64,000 nt of DNA from Tumebacillus sp. BK434. GTDB taxonomy: Bacteria > Bacillota > Bacilli > Tumebacillales > Tumebacillaceae. Below are positions 7,867 through 15,857 of this stretch, piece by piece. The stretch is from contig NZ_SLXS01000012.1 of NCBI RefSeq assembly GCF_004340785.1, positions 1 through 64,000 of the forward strand, in the 5' to 3' direction. Under the pieces are notes generated by a model. The model had not been told where the DNA came from, searched no databases, and saw only the letters and a program-made list of their open reading frames with translations. Positions within the stretch are counted from its first letter, which is position 1. Each line of letters opens with the position of its first letter. A program made the translations under genes and the position numbers.

Positions 7867-8513
7867 ACCGTCCCATACTTCCTTTCCAAAAAGCTAACCA
7901 CGCGCGCCAACACCATCGTCAGCACCAGATACATCAACATCAGCGTCAAAAACGGTTCCCAGGCGAGATACGTCTTGCCCTGCATCAGCTTCGCGTAGTA
8001 CGTCACTTCCGGCAGCGAGATGGCAGCCAGCAGCGACGAATCCTTCAACAGCATGATCGCTTCATTCCCAAGCGGCGGCAGCATTCTCCGAAACGCTTGC
8101 GGCAAGATCACCTCGCGCATCGTCTGCCCTTTCGTCATGCCGAGCGACCGAGCGGCTTCCATCTGCCCGCGGTCGATCGACTGAATCCCCGCACGGAAGA
8201 TCTCCGCAATATACGCGCCGGCATTCAGCGACAGCGCCACGATCCCGGACACAAAGGCTGTCGTCTCCATAAACGTCGGCAGCACCGCAAAGTGAATCAG
8301 CAAGATCTGCACAAACAGCGGTGTCCCCCGAAACAGCCCGACATAGACACTGGCAATCCCCCGCAAAATCCGCGAGTCGCTCAGCCGCCACATCCCGGCA
8401 AACAGCCCGAGGATCGTCCCCAGCAGCACCGAGATCACCGTGATCTCGATCGTAACCACAACCCCCTGCAAAAACAGGGGCATATACTCCATCAACTTAT
8501 CCCACCGAAACAT
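7863..8513 (-). CDS. Polar amino-acid ABC transporter, permease
   Basis: 216 residues with about five membrane segments (residues 10-37, 50-75, 85-105, 150-170 and 185-205). The cytoplasmic EAA loop ([22 protein letters not shown], residues ~128-149) docks the ATPase. HisM/GlnP/ArtQ family. The ribosome site AAAGGAG lies 8 nt before ATG. A terminator-like hairpin separates it from the binding-protein gene upstream, so it is probably expressed at a lower level than the lipoprotein. Confidence 0.94.
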   Translation of the reverse strand: MFRWDKLMEYMPLFLQGVVVTIEITVISVLLGTILGLFAGMWRLSDSRILRGIASVYVGLFRGTPLFVQILLIHFAVLPTFMETTAFVSGIVALSLNAGAYIAEIFRAGIQSIDRGQMEAARSLGMTKGQTMREVILPQAFRRMLPPLGNEAIMLLKDSSLLAAISLPEVTYYAKLMQGKTYLAWEPFLTLMLMYLVLTMVLARVVSFLERKYGTV

Positions 8514-8602
8514 ACAATCGCTCCTTTATAAAAAACGGAATCGTCCAAAAGTCGTCGAACAACTTTATCATACAAAAGCATACCGAATTTTGCAAAACTT
8601 AT

Positions 8603-8643
8603 TAAAAACGAAATGCGCAATCCCAACCGTCAGGACTGCGCAT
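8603..8643 (-). terminator. Intercistronic terminator/attenuator in the transporter operon
   Basis: Minus strand: ATGCGCAGTCC, 8-nt loop, GGGATTGCGCAT, then TTTCGTTTTT. It lies 25 nt after the binding-protein stop and about 90 nt before the permease start. Partial termination here would give excess binding protein over membrane components. Confidence 0.8.
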
Positions 8644-8668
8644 CTTTTCGACTCTTCGCCCGAAAACC

Positions 8669-9457
8669 TTACTTCGTGAAACCGTACTTCTTCTCGATCT
8701 CCTTCAGCTTGCCGCTTTCCTTGATCTTCTTGATGCCTTCGTTCAGCTTCTTCTGGAGGTCGGCATTGCCTTTCGCCACCACAAAGCCGTAGTTCTCCTT
8801 CTCGAACGACGAATCAACCACCGTTTCCAACCCGGCGCTGCCGTTGTTCTTCACATATTCCAGCACGACGCCGTTGTCGCCGACCGCAGCATCGGCACCG
8901 CCGTTTTTCAGCTCCAACAGCGCCAGCGGCATGTTGTCAAAACGCTTCACGTTCTGGCTGTCCTTGCCCAGCAGCTTCGACACCACCTCATCGCCGGTCG
9001 TCGAGTTCTGCACCGCCACCTTCTTGCCCTTCAGATCATTGAGCGACTTGATGCCCGAGCCGGATTTCGACACGATCATCTGCGTCGCTTCAAAATAAGG
9101 ATCGGAGAAATCGAACGTCTCCTTGCGCTCATCGGTGATCGTCACCGCGGAAGCCACGATGTCGCGCTCCCCGTTTTTCAGCGCCAGGAAGATCCCATCC
9201 CACGGCGTGTTCACAAATTCTACTTTAAAGCCGCCTGCTTCCGCGGCAGCACTCAGCACATCAACGTCAAAACCTTCAATCTTTTCACCCGACATCGATT
9301 CAAACGGCGCATACGACGCGTCCGTGCCGACCACGTATACATCCTTCGCGCCACCGTTCGAAGCGGTGTCCTTCCCGCAACCTGTCGCCAGCATGCCCAT
9401 GCCGAGCACCATCGTGCCGACCAGAAGCAAGCTCTTCATCGTCTTTTTCATCGTCAT
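8669..9457 (-). CDS. Amino-acid ABC transporter substrate-binding lipoprotein
   Basis: 262 residues. A lipoprotein signal peptide (MKKTMKSLLLVGTMVLG... ending in lipobox LATGC) anchors it outside the membrane. The mature part is a type II periplasmic-binding fold (SBP_bac_3 family): VGTDASYAPFES, FDVDVLSAAAEAGG, the ligand-region VASAVTITDERKETFDFSDPY and a hinge around AVQNSTTGDEVV. Two ATGs lie behind GGAGGGGAC; I take the first (9457), the second is 6 nt later. It leads the operon with the permease and ATPase. Ligand unknown, probably a polar amino acid. Confidence 0.95.
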   Translation of the reverse strand: MTMKKTMKSLLLVGTMVLGMGMLATGCGKDTASNGGAKDVYVVGTDASYAPFESMSGEKIEGFDVDVLSAAAEAGGFKVEFVNTPWDGIFLALKNGERDIVASAVTITDERKETFDFSDPYFEATQMIVSKSGSGIKSLNDLKGKKVAVQNSTTGDEVVSKLLGKDSQNVKRFDNMPLALLELKNGGADAAVGDNGVVLEYVKNNGSAGLETVVDSSFEKENYGFVVAKGNADLQKKLNEGIKKIKESGKLKEIEKKYGFTK

Positions 9458-9612
9458 CGTCCCCTCCAAAAAATAGTATAAAGCTTCTCTCTATTTCTCT
9501 TTCTATTTGTCTGAATCTTCTATTCTATTGTATATGATGGCTTCCCGATGTGTATACAAGAAATAATAATACATCCGAAGGCATATGTATGCAACAAAAA
9601 TATTGGAAAACT

Positions 9613-9639
9613 TGAATCGTTCCTTAATCCCAGCGCGTC
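9613..9639 (+). promoter_or_regulatory. ECF-sigma-type promoter candidate
   Basis: Plus strand: TGAATC (9613-9618), 17-bp spacer, CGTC (9636-9639) followed by TAA. This resembles ECF promoters (TGAAAC-N16/17-CGTC). It is 40 bp before the anti-sigma-like gene, consistent with autoregulation; one mismatch in the -35. Confidence 0.35.
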
Positions 9640-9678
9640 TAACCGTGTAGAAACAAGTCACAGCGGGAGGTGGAACGC

Positions 9679-10794
9679 GTGAACTGCTCACAAGTCCAAG
9701 AGAAGATCTGGTGCGGCGATCTGCAACCGGACGTCCATATGCATCTTGCGACCTGCGCAGCGTGCCGCGAGGAACTTCAGCGCGTACAACAGGTCAATCT
9801 GGAAATCGAGCACACCGCCATTCCGCTCCCTTCACGCTCCTTGCTTCCTTCGCGTGAAGAGATCGAAGCGGCGGTCGGCCAACATAAACGCAAAAAAAGC
9901 CGGCTCCCAGCCTGGATGACCTCCGGCACCGTCGCGGCGGCGATCCTGCTCGCGGTCACTCAATCCGGGTTGTTTCAACACCGGCAAGCGGCCGACTCGA
10001 CAGCGGTGAGCGATCAAAACGCGGCCGGCAAGGTTCCGCCGATCAGCCACATGGCCAACTTCAAAGCCCCGTCTTCGCGATCGCTGAATGACGTGCGGAT
10101 CGACCCGGCCGGGCGGCCGGCCTTCCGGGAAGAGACGGAAAGCATTCGCGCCTACCTCGACCAGTCGTTCGACCCGATTGCGCTGCAGGCGCTGACCATC
10201 GAGTCCTATACCCGGGACACGACCCAGCCTGACACCCAGACCGGCCGCTTCTCCTTGTGGGTGCAAAACCAGCTCGGGCAGACCTCAGTCTACGGCAAAG
10301 GAGACCGGCCGTTCCGGACTCAGCACTATGTCGAGCTGCAGAAAATCCAAGGGCAGTGGACGGTGACCAAACTCTCCGACATCCCCTTCGATTTCACCAT
10401 GCACCGAGCGTCCGGCTACCAGATCGCCTTGCCTGCGAATTGGCAGTCGAGCCCGAGCCAGCCTATGGGCAGTCTGACCTTCCATGCGGACGGGAAAACG
10501 CTCGGCGGCGTCACAGTCAGCCCGCTCGTCCCCGGCGTCAGCGACCCGTTCAAAGCGGTGCAGTTGCCCAAAGGCACGACGGTGATCCAGTCCGGCCTCG
10601 AAACGTACCGCACCGAAGACGCCGTCAAATATCTGCTCAAACGCACCGGCACATCGCCCGATCGCCAAACCGAAATCCACACCTACTTCCTGCGCGGCAA
10701 GGTCGCATATGACGTCTGGCTGACCAGCGACCCCACCCGCATCCCTTCCGAAACGGCCCTCGCCATCACCAACAGCTTCCAGACCGCCCCCTAA
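9679..10794 (+). CDS. Zinc-finger anti-sigma-factor-like membrane protein
   Basis: 371 residues. GTG start behind GGGAGG; a GTG 9 nt earlier overlaps the ribosome site. Residues 1-35 carry a ZAS-type motif, HLATCAAC (H-x3-C-x2-C) with an upstream Cys pair, as in anti-sigma factors of ECF sigma factors. A single membrane segment is near residues 78-97 (WMTSGTVAAAILLAVTQSG). The remaining ~270 residues would be outside the cell and include a repeated beta-rich part; I do not recognise this domain. No sigma-factor gene lies beside it, which is unusual because such pairs are normally adjacent. Flanked by a bidirectional terminator. Confidence 0.7.
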   Translation: MNCSQVQEKIWCGDLQPDVHMHLATCAACREELQRVQQVNLEIEHTAIPLPSRSLLPSREEIEAAVGQHKRKKSRLPAWMTSGTVAAAILLAVTQSGLFQHRQAADSTAVSDQNAAGKVPPISHMANFKAPSSRSLNDVRIDPAGRPAFREETESIRAYLDQSFDPIALQALTIESYTRDTTQPDTQTGRFSLWVQNQLGQTSVYGKGDRPFRTQHYVELQKIQGQWTVTKLSDIPFDFTMHRASGYQIALPANWQSSPSQPMGSLTFHADGKTLGGVTVSPLVPGVSDPFKAVQLPKGTTVIQSGLETYRTEDAVKYLLKRTGTSPDRQTEIHTYFLRGKVAYDVWLTSDPTRIPSETALAITNSFQTAP

Positions 10795-10796
10795 CA

Positions 10797-10826
10797 AAAA
10801 CGCCTTCTGCACACACGCAGAAGGCG
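10797..10826. terminator. Bidirectional terminator
   Basis: CGCCTTCTGC (10801-10810), 6-nt loop, GCAGAAGGCG (10817-10826), with A-run on the left and TTTC on the right. It ends the anti-sigma-like gene directly after its stop and may also serve the convergent GGDEF/EAL gene. Confidence 0.85.
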
Positions 10827-10875
10827 TTTCGCTTACCATCACTTCTCACAACTGCATCCCCAGCATCGGCCGACC

Positions 10876-11022
10876 AATCGGCCTCCTCCGGCAGATGTCA
10901 CGCCCGGCAACTCATTACCTCGTACATCGCATTACCGCATCAGCGCCAAATCGGCTTCCTCCGCAGGATCTCGTTCCGTGACTCACGATACTTCATACAT
11001 TACATTCCGGCGCAAGAGCTCC
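10876..11022 (-). repeat. Degenerate tandem duplication of the GGDEF/EAL gene 3' end
   Basis: Two ~73-bp stretches (10876-10948 and 10949-11022) align from AATCGG onward, with roughly two thirds of positions matching. The right copy contains the last codons of the gene (RRNVMYEVS, stop). On the minus strand the left, post-stop copy would read GNAMYEV before a stop, so the tail seems to have been copied and then decayed. Confidence 0.6.
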
Positions 11023-13502
11023 TCGAACTCCTCTGCCGGAATCGGGCGGGAGAACAGGTACCCTTGCATCTCGTCACAGCGATGCTCGCGCAGGTACCGA
11101 AACTGTTCCTCCGTCTCCACCCCTTCCGCCACCACTTTCAGCTTCAGGTTCTGGGCAAGATGGATCACCGTCGTCACGATCGCCGCATGATACGGGTCGC
11201 CGACCAAGCCGCGGACGAACGACTGGTCGATCTTCAGCGTCGAGATCGGGAAATGCTTGAGATAGCTGAGCGATGAGTAGCCCGTGCCGAAATCATCGAT
11301 CGAGATCTGCACGCCCATCTTGTTCAGCTCTTCCAACAGGCCGATCGTGTAGTCCACATCGTGCATCGTCATGCTCTCGGTGATCTCCAGTTCCAAGTCG
11401 CTCGGATGCAGCCCCGTCTCCCGCACTTCCCGCGCCACCGTCTCGACCAGTCCCTGCCGCATAAACTGCCGCGGCGACAGGTTGACCGCCACCGTCATAT
11501 GCGGATAGCCGGCCTCCTGCCAGGCCTTGTTCTGGCGCAGCGCGGTGCGCAGGACCCAGTCCCCGATCGGCACGATCAGGCCGGTCTCCTCGGCAATCGG
11601 AATAAACGCGCCCGGCGACACCAGTCCCAGCTCCGGATGCTGCCAGCGCAACAGCGCCTCCATCCCGATGATCTGCCCCGTCTCGATGTTGATCCGCGGC
11701 TGATAATACAGCACGAACTCATCGCGCTCCAACGCATGCCGCAGCCCGTTCTCCAGCTGCAGGCGCTCGATGCCCTTCATGTTCATCGCCGGCGCATAGA
11801 GCGAATACGTATTGCTGCCCTTATCTTTGATCCGAAACAGTGCCGTCTCCGCATTTTTGATCAGCATCTGCGGGTCGTCCCCGTCCTGCGGGAACAGCGC
11901 GATCCCGATCGACGCCGTCGCGTGCAGTTCATAATCATGGATCTTGTACGGCTGCTCCAGCCGCTTCAGCACCTGATCGGCCACCGCTTCGATCTCGGCC
12001 GCGTCTTCATAGTGCGGGATCAGCATCACGAACTCATCTCCGCTCATCCGCGCCACGACGCCTTTTTCCCCGGCGCAGCGCGACAAGCGGGTCGCCACCG
12101 CCTTGAGCAGCTTGTCGCCGCGGGCATGGCCCAGCGTGTCATTGATGATCTTGAAGCGGTCGAGGTCGAGGAAAAACACGGCCAGCTTCTCCTCTGCCGC
12201 GCGCTTTTGCTCCAGCACCTCGTGCAGATGCTGCGTGAACAGCGCCCGGTTGGGCAGCCCGGTCAGCGTGTCATGCAGCGCCATGTGGTTGATGATCTCC
12301 TGCGTGCGCTTGCGCTCCGAGATGTCACGGATCGCCGTCACCCGCACTTCGCGCCCTTGGTACATGCAGCTCGTGCCGACCAACTCGGCGGAGAACTTCG
12401 TGCCGTCCTTGCGCTGGGCGACGATCTCCAGCATCGAGTTGCTCATCGAATAGAGATTCTCGATCAGCAGATCGCGCGACTCCGACGCCGCCAGCAAAAA
12501 TGCCGACATGCCGGTCATCTCCGATTCGCTCTCATAGCCAAACATCGTGCACAGCGTCTGGTTGATCTCGAGGATCTGCCCCTGGTCGGTCAGCACGATC
12601 CCTTCAAACGTCGCGTTCGACAGCTTGCGGAAGCGGTCTTCGCTCTCCGAGATCTCCTCCTGATGCAACTGCATCCGGAAGCGCTCCACCCGCTGGTGGA
12701 ACACCACCCAATACGTCGTGTTAAACGGAATGAAGATGATCAGCAGAAACGCCATCACGCTCCAGCGCGCCTTCGTCACCTTCTTCGCCCACACCGTCGC
12801 GTTAAAATCAACCCCGAGCACCGCATCCGGCTGCCCGTTGCTGCCATAGATCGGCACAAACGCCGAGATCGTCGCGCCCCAGTCGCTTTCGACCGGCTTC
12901 TCGCGAAAGGTGGATTTCAGTTCTGAGTTTTGGGTCAGATCGGGCAGTGCATACGGATAGATCGTCCCAAGCGGATATCCCTGCTCCTGCTCCCCTTCGA
13001 TCTTCCCGTCGTGATTGTGGTCGCTCGGCGGCGAGATCACATACACGCTGTTCGACGTGCTCAGCGGTCGCAGCGTGTAGATCGCCGAGATGTCCGGATT
13101 GATATCCAGCCATTTCTCCAGCGTCTTCTGCACCGCCAAATACTCCTCGTCGGTCGTCGGCGTCGCCAACCGGATGTGTTCATGCCCCAATTTCTCCAGT
13201 TCGAACGCAAACGTCGGCGCGATGCCGTCGACCATCTGTTTGTTGCGCTCCAGCTCTTGCTTCCCCGTTTCATCCGCCATGAACCAGCCGATGATCAGCA
13301 ACGTGCAGATGATGCTTCCGGCGAGATAGGGCATAAAGCCCATCGAAAACTTCTTCCCCGCCACTGTTTTGCCGCGCAGTTTCTCCGATACCAAGTAGCG
13401 GTGCATGACAAATTCCAGCCCCGATACAAAGCATAAAATCACGCCGGCAAAGCAGATATAATCAAGATTTTGACGCAATACGTCATACATCGTGGTATCC
13501 AT
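10983..13502 (-). CDS. Membrane sensor with PAS, GGDEF and EAL domains (cyclic di-GMP turnover)
   Basis: 839 residues. Two membrane segments (about 15-30 and 58-75) and a third near 250-270 enclose an extracytoplasmic Cache-like sensor region (residues 80-245) with a calcium-loop-like DHNHDGKIEGEQE near 170. A PAS domain follows (~295-400, FRKLSNATFEGIVLTDQG). The GGDEF domain (~415-575) has SGDEF instead of GGDEF, so synthase activity is uncertain. The EAL domain (~590-835) is complete: EALLRW, EITES, DDFGTGYSSLSYLK and KIDQSFVR, suggesting an active phosphodiesterase. Monocistronic; its 3' end is partly duplicated. Target process unknown. Confidence 0.93.
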   Translation of the reverse strand: MDTTMYDVLRQNLDYICFAGVILCFVSGLEFVMHRYLVSEKLRGKTVAGKKFSMGFMPYLAGSIICTLLIIGWFMADETGKQELERNKQMVDGIAPTFAFELEKLGHEHIRLATPTTDEEYLAVQKTLEKWLDINPDISAIYTLRPLSTSNSVYVISPPSDHNHDGKIEGEQEQGYPLGTIYPYALPDLTQNSELKSTFREKPVESDWGATISAFVPIYGSNGQPDAVLGVDFNATVWAKKVTKARWSVMAFLLIIFIPFNTTYWVVFHQRVERFRMQLHQEEISESEDRFRKLSNATFEGIVLTDQGQILEINQTLCTMFGYESESEMTGMSAFLLAASESRDLLIENLYSMSNSMLEIVAQRKDGTKFSAELVGTSCMYQGREVRVTAIRDISERKRTQEIINHMALHDTLTGLPNRALFTQHLHEVLEQKRAAEEKLAVFFLDLDRFKIINDTLGHARGDKLLKAVATRLSRCAGEKGVVARMSGDEFVMLIPHYEDAAEIEAVADQVLKRLEQPYKIHDYELHATASIGIALFPQDGDDPQMLIKNAETALFRIKDKGSNTYSLYAPAMNMKGIERLQLENGLRHALERDEFVLYYQPRINIETGQIIGMEALLRWQHPELGLVSPGAFIPIAEETGLIVPIGDWVLRTALRQNKAWQEAGYPHMTVAVNLSPRQFMRQGLVETVAREVRETGLHPSDLELEITESMTMHDVDYTIGLLEELNKMGVQISIDDFGTGYSSLSYLKHFPISTLKIDQSFVRGLVGDPYHAAIVTTVIHLAQNLKLKVVAEGVETEEQFRYLREHRCDEMQGYLFSRPIPAEEFEELLRRNVMYEVS

Positions 13503-13600
13503 CGTTCCCCCCGTTGGAATAAACCGACTCTACTACCACTTTAACATAGACCGACCGAATTTGACAGAGAATTTAACCAATCTGAATTCACAAGTATCAT

Positions 13601-14215
13601 TTACCCTTGTGATATTACAAATTTATCCAACAGGTACGGCGTAACGGTCGCTTCCACCCCGGCGGCGACCACGAGCAGCACCACCGGCACCCACGCCAGC
13701 CGGACCACTTCCAACCAGGCAAATCCGAAAGACTCGAGGCGCGCCTTGCCTCTTAGCGGCACGAGCAGTACCGAGCCCAGCTTGAGGCCCATCGCCGCTG
13801 CGATCACGATCGCCGGCAGCTCAAAGATGCCGTGCGGCAGCAGCCCGTAGACGATCAAATCCCACGCGCTGACCCCGTTGTCGAGCTGCCCGAACAGCAC
13901 GCCGATCACCAGTCCGTTCATCACCAGCGAGATCGCGGTCGGCACGGCGAGCAGACAGCCGAACAGCACCATCACCGCACAGGCTGTCAGATTGTTTAGG
14001 AAGATCACCCACGCCGTGTACAGCGCGCTGTCTTTGTCCTGCGTGTGCTCGGCGAGCTTGGCGATCTTCTCCAGCATCGGGCGCACAGCAGCCATCAGTT
14101 GCTCGCTGTACAGCGAGCCGGCCACCCACCCGATCACAAATAACAAGGACGCCGCCAAGATGTAGCCGCGATTGCGCTTCAGCACAGCCCCGGCCGTTCC
14201 GATCGAATTCCACAT
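13601..14215 (-). CDS. SpoIIM-family membrane protein
   Basis: 204 residues from the ATG giving MWNSIG, behind GGAGG with 7-nt spacing. Five hydrophobic segments are visible (about 18-37, 66-90, 95-118, 128-150, 180-197). The stretch GIFELPAIVIAAAMGLKLG is the hallmark of the SpoIIM/DUF95 family. In B. subtilis SpoIIM works with SpoIID and SpoIIP in engulfment, but this locus is not the usual spoIIM site, so a paralogue is possible. It diverges from pdaB. A 7-bp hairpin (13588-13612) has the stop codon in its loop. Confidence 0.8.
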   Translation of the reverse strand: MWNSIGTAGAVLKRNRGYILAASLLFVIGWVAGSLYSEQLMAAVRPMLEKIAKLAEHTQDKDSALYTAWVIFLNNLTACAVMVLFGCLLAVPTAISLVMNGLVIGVLFGQLDNGVSAWDLIVYGLLPHGIFELPAIVIAAAMGLKLGSVLLVPLRGKARLESFGFAWLEVVRLAWVPVVLLVVAAGVEATVTPYLLDKFVISQG

Positions 14216-14318
14216 CTTCCTTCCTCCCCTCCCCGCCGCATAATCGGACGGGCTTTGCCATAGAGTAAACAAGACATAAACGCAGAAGCTTTGCTGATCT
14301 ATGGAGGTGCGATGAACA

Positions 14319-15125
14319 TTGCGTAAACAGCCAACCCGGACGATGCGCCAATTGAAAAAGATGGGCGTCTTGTTCATGACCGTCCTTTTGTTCATGTTCT
14401 GTCTGTACAGCCAAGCAGACCTTGGCACCCAAGCGGTCTTCCGCGGCGAGACGATCGCGCCTGCCGCCAAACAAGCGGACAAGCCCGCGCCCGTGCCGCA
14501 AGGGGCGATCTACAAAGTCCAAACGGACAAAAAAGTCGTCGCCTTGACCTTCGACATTTCATGGGGCGAAAAGGCACCGGGCCCGATCCTCGACATTCTG
14601 GAGAAAAAAGGCGTCAAAAAAGCGACTTTCTTCCTCTCCGGCCCGTGGACGACCACCCATGCCGACATCGCCAAGCGCATCAAAACGATGGGCTATGAGA
14701 TCGGCAACCACGGCCACCGCCATGATGACTTCCCGAAATACAACAACCAATGGATCACCGAACAGGTCGGCAAATCCGAACAGGCGATCTTCGAGACCAC
14801 CGGCGTGAAAACCAAACTGATCCGCACGCCCAACGGCGCTTTTGACAAACGCGTCGTCAAGCATCTGAACTCGATGGGCTACACCGTCGTGCAGTGGCAC
14901 ACCGACTCCCGTGACTGGATGCGTCCGGGCCCGGACAAAATCGTCGAGCGCGTCGTGACCAGAGCGGTGCCGGGCGACATCATCCTGATGCACGCCAGCG
15001 ACTCCGCCCTGCAGACGATCGACGCATTGCCGCGCGTCATCGACGGCCTGCGCCAGAAAGGCTATGAGTTCATGACCGTCTCCGAACTGATCGCAGGGGC
15101 GGGCGTGACGTCGAAACAAGAATAA
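14319..15125 (+). CDS. pdaB: PdaB-like polysaccharide deacetylase, sporulation
   Basis: 268 residues from a TTG at 14319 behind GGAGGTG; the nearer ATG at 14312 opens only a four-codon frame. A signal anchor spans about residues 14-33. The NodB domain (residues ~70-250) shows TFDISWG (first Asp), HGHRHDDF (metal His residues), RTPNGAF, HTDSRDW and ILMHAS. PdaB is needed for stable late spores in B. subtilis, probably by modifying cortex peptidoglycan. The neighbours kbaA, gerD and cwlD match the B. subtilis order. It converges on kbaA with a shared terminator. Confidence 0.9.
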   Translation: MRKQPTRTMRQLKKMGVLFMTVLLFMFCLYSQADLGTQAVFRGETIAPAAKQADKPAPVPQGAIYKVQTDKKVVALTFDISWGEKAPGPILDILEKKGVKKATFFLSGPWTTTHADIAKRIKTMGYEIGNHGHRHDDFPKYNNQWITEQVGKSEQAIFETTGVKTKLIRTPNGAFDKRVVKHLNSMGYTVVQWHTDSRDWMRPGPDKIVERVVTRAVPGDIILMHASDSALQTIDALPRVIDGLRQKGYEFMTVSELIAGAGVTSKQE

Positions 15126-15133
15126 GCTTCGGC

Positions 15134-15170
15134 TAAAAAACAAGCCCTCACCGAGACGGTGAGGGTTGTT
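15134..15170. terminator. Bidirectional terminator between pdaB and kbaA
   Basis: CCCTCACCG (15145-15153), 3-nt loop, CGGTGAGGG (15157-15165), with an A-run before and TTGTTTT after. The kbaA stop (15148) lies inside the stem. Confidence 0.88.
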
Positions 15171-15714
15171 TTAACAGCCGCGTATACATGAGCAGCAAGT
15201 ACACGTTGCAGCCGAGCAAAATGATGCCGATCTGCGACATCTGCAGCAACTCGCCCGATTTCAGCGCGAGGAACCATTCCAGCACCGTAAAGCAGTACAG
15301 GAAGAACACAGACGGAATAAACGAGCGCATGCCGGAGATGCGGCCTTTGATGTATGCGACCAGCATCGCCACGCCAAGCGGCCACATTGCATAACCGATA
15401 AACGGCAGCACGTCGCCTGCGCCTTTGCCAGTCCACAGATAGCGGAAATAGATCATGTCAAACAGCACAAGCACGATGAGCAGCACTTGAATCGTCACCC
15501 AGAAGCGGAACGAAATAAAATTGCGCATCGTAAAGTTCAGCGTCAGATACGCCCAGAAGCCCATCAAAGTCGTCGCGGAAAGGAAACCTCCCGTGATCAT
15601 CCCCCAGACCAATCGAATCTCGCCGAACCAACCGGTGAGCGTGGTGATCGTACCGAGGAGGACGCCGATCAAAGCGGTCGTGAAAAACAGAGTCAAAAAC
15701 TTGCGTAGGTTCAT
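15148..15714 (-). CDS. kbaA: KinB-pathway activation protein KbaA
   Basis: 188 residues, ATG behind AGGAGGGG. Six hydrophobic segments (about 8-27, 33-58, 68-88, 100-118, 124-140, 155-178) make it an integral membrane protein. The family is known from B. subtilis, where KbaA is required for the KinB route into the sporulation phosphorelay. Assignment rests on the topology and on position between gerD and pdaB, which is identical to B. subtilis. No catalytic motif is known. Divergent from gerD. Confidence 0.85.
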   Translation of the reverse strand: MNLRKFLTLFFTTALIGVLLGTITTLTGWFGEIRLVWGMITGGFLSATTLMGFWAYLTLNFTMRNFISFRFWVTIQVLLIVLVLFDMIYFRYLWTGKGAGDVLPFIGYAMWPLGVAMLVAYIKGRISGMRSFIPSVFFLYCFTVLEWFLALKSGELLQMSQIGIILLGCNVYLLLMYTRLLKQPSPSR

Positions 15715-15793
15715 AATGCCCCTCCTGCCTGTGAACAACTTCTCCTATCATAACATAACGGTAGCACGGTGGAAATTGGCGATCCTTCCCTTG

Positions 15794-15822
15794 GTATACG
15801 TTTGCTGAACGGACACAAACTA
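15794..15822 (+). promoter_or_regulatory. Forespore (sigma-G-like) promoter candidate for gerD
   Basis: GTATA (15794-15798), 17-bp spacer, CAAACTA (15816-15822), one mismatch from the CATNNTA -10 pattern. B. subtilis gerD is transcribed in the forespore by sigma-G, so this is plausible but weak evidence alone. Confidence 0.35.
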
Positions 15823-15857
15823 AGCCCAACAACCAACAAGAAAGGGTGTGACGCGAG

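Noticed and set aside
8514-8602. A separate promoter for the permease-ATPase pair
   Set aside because: No -35/-10 pair of acceptable spacing found on the minus strand.
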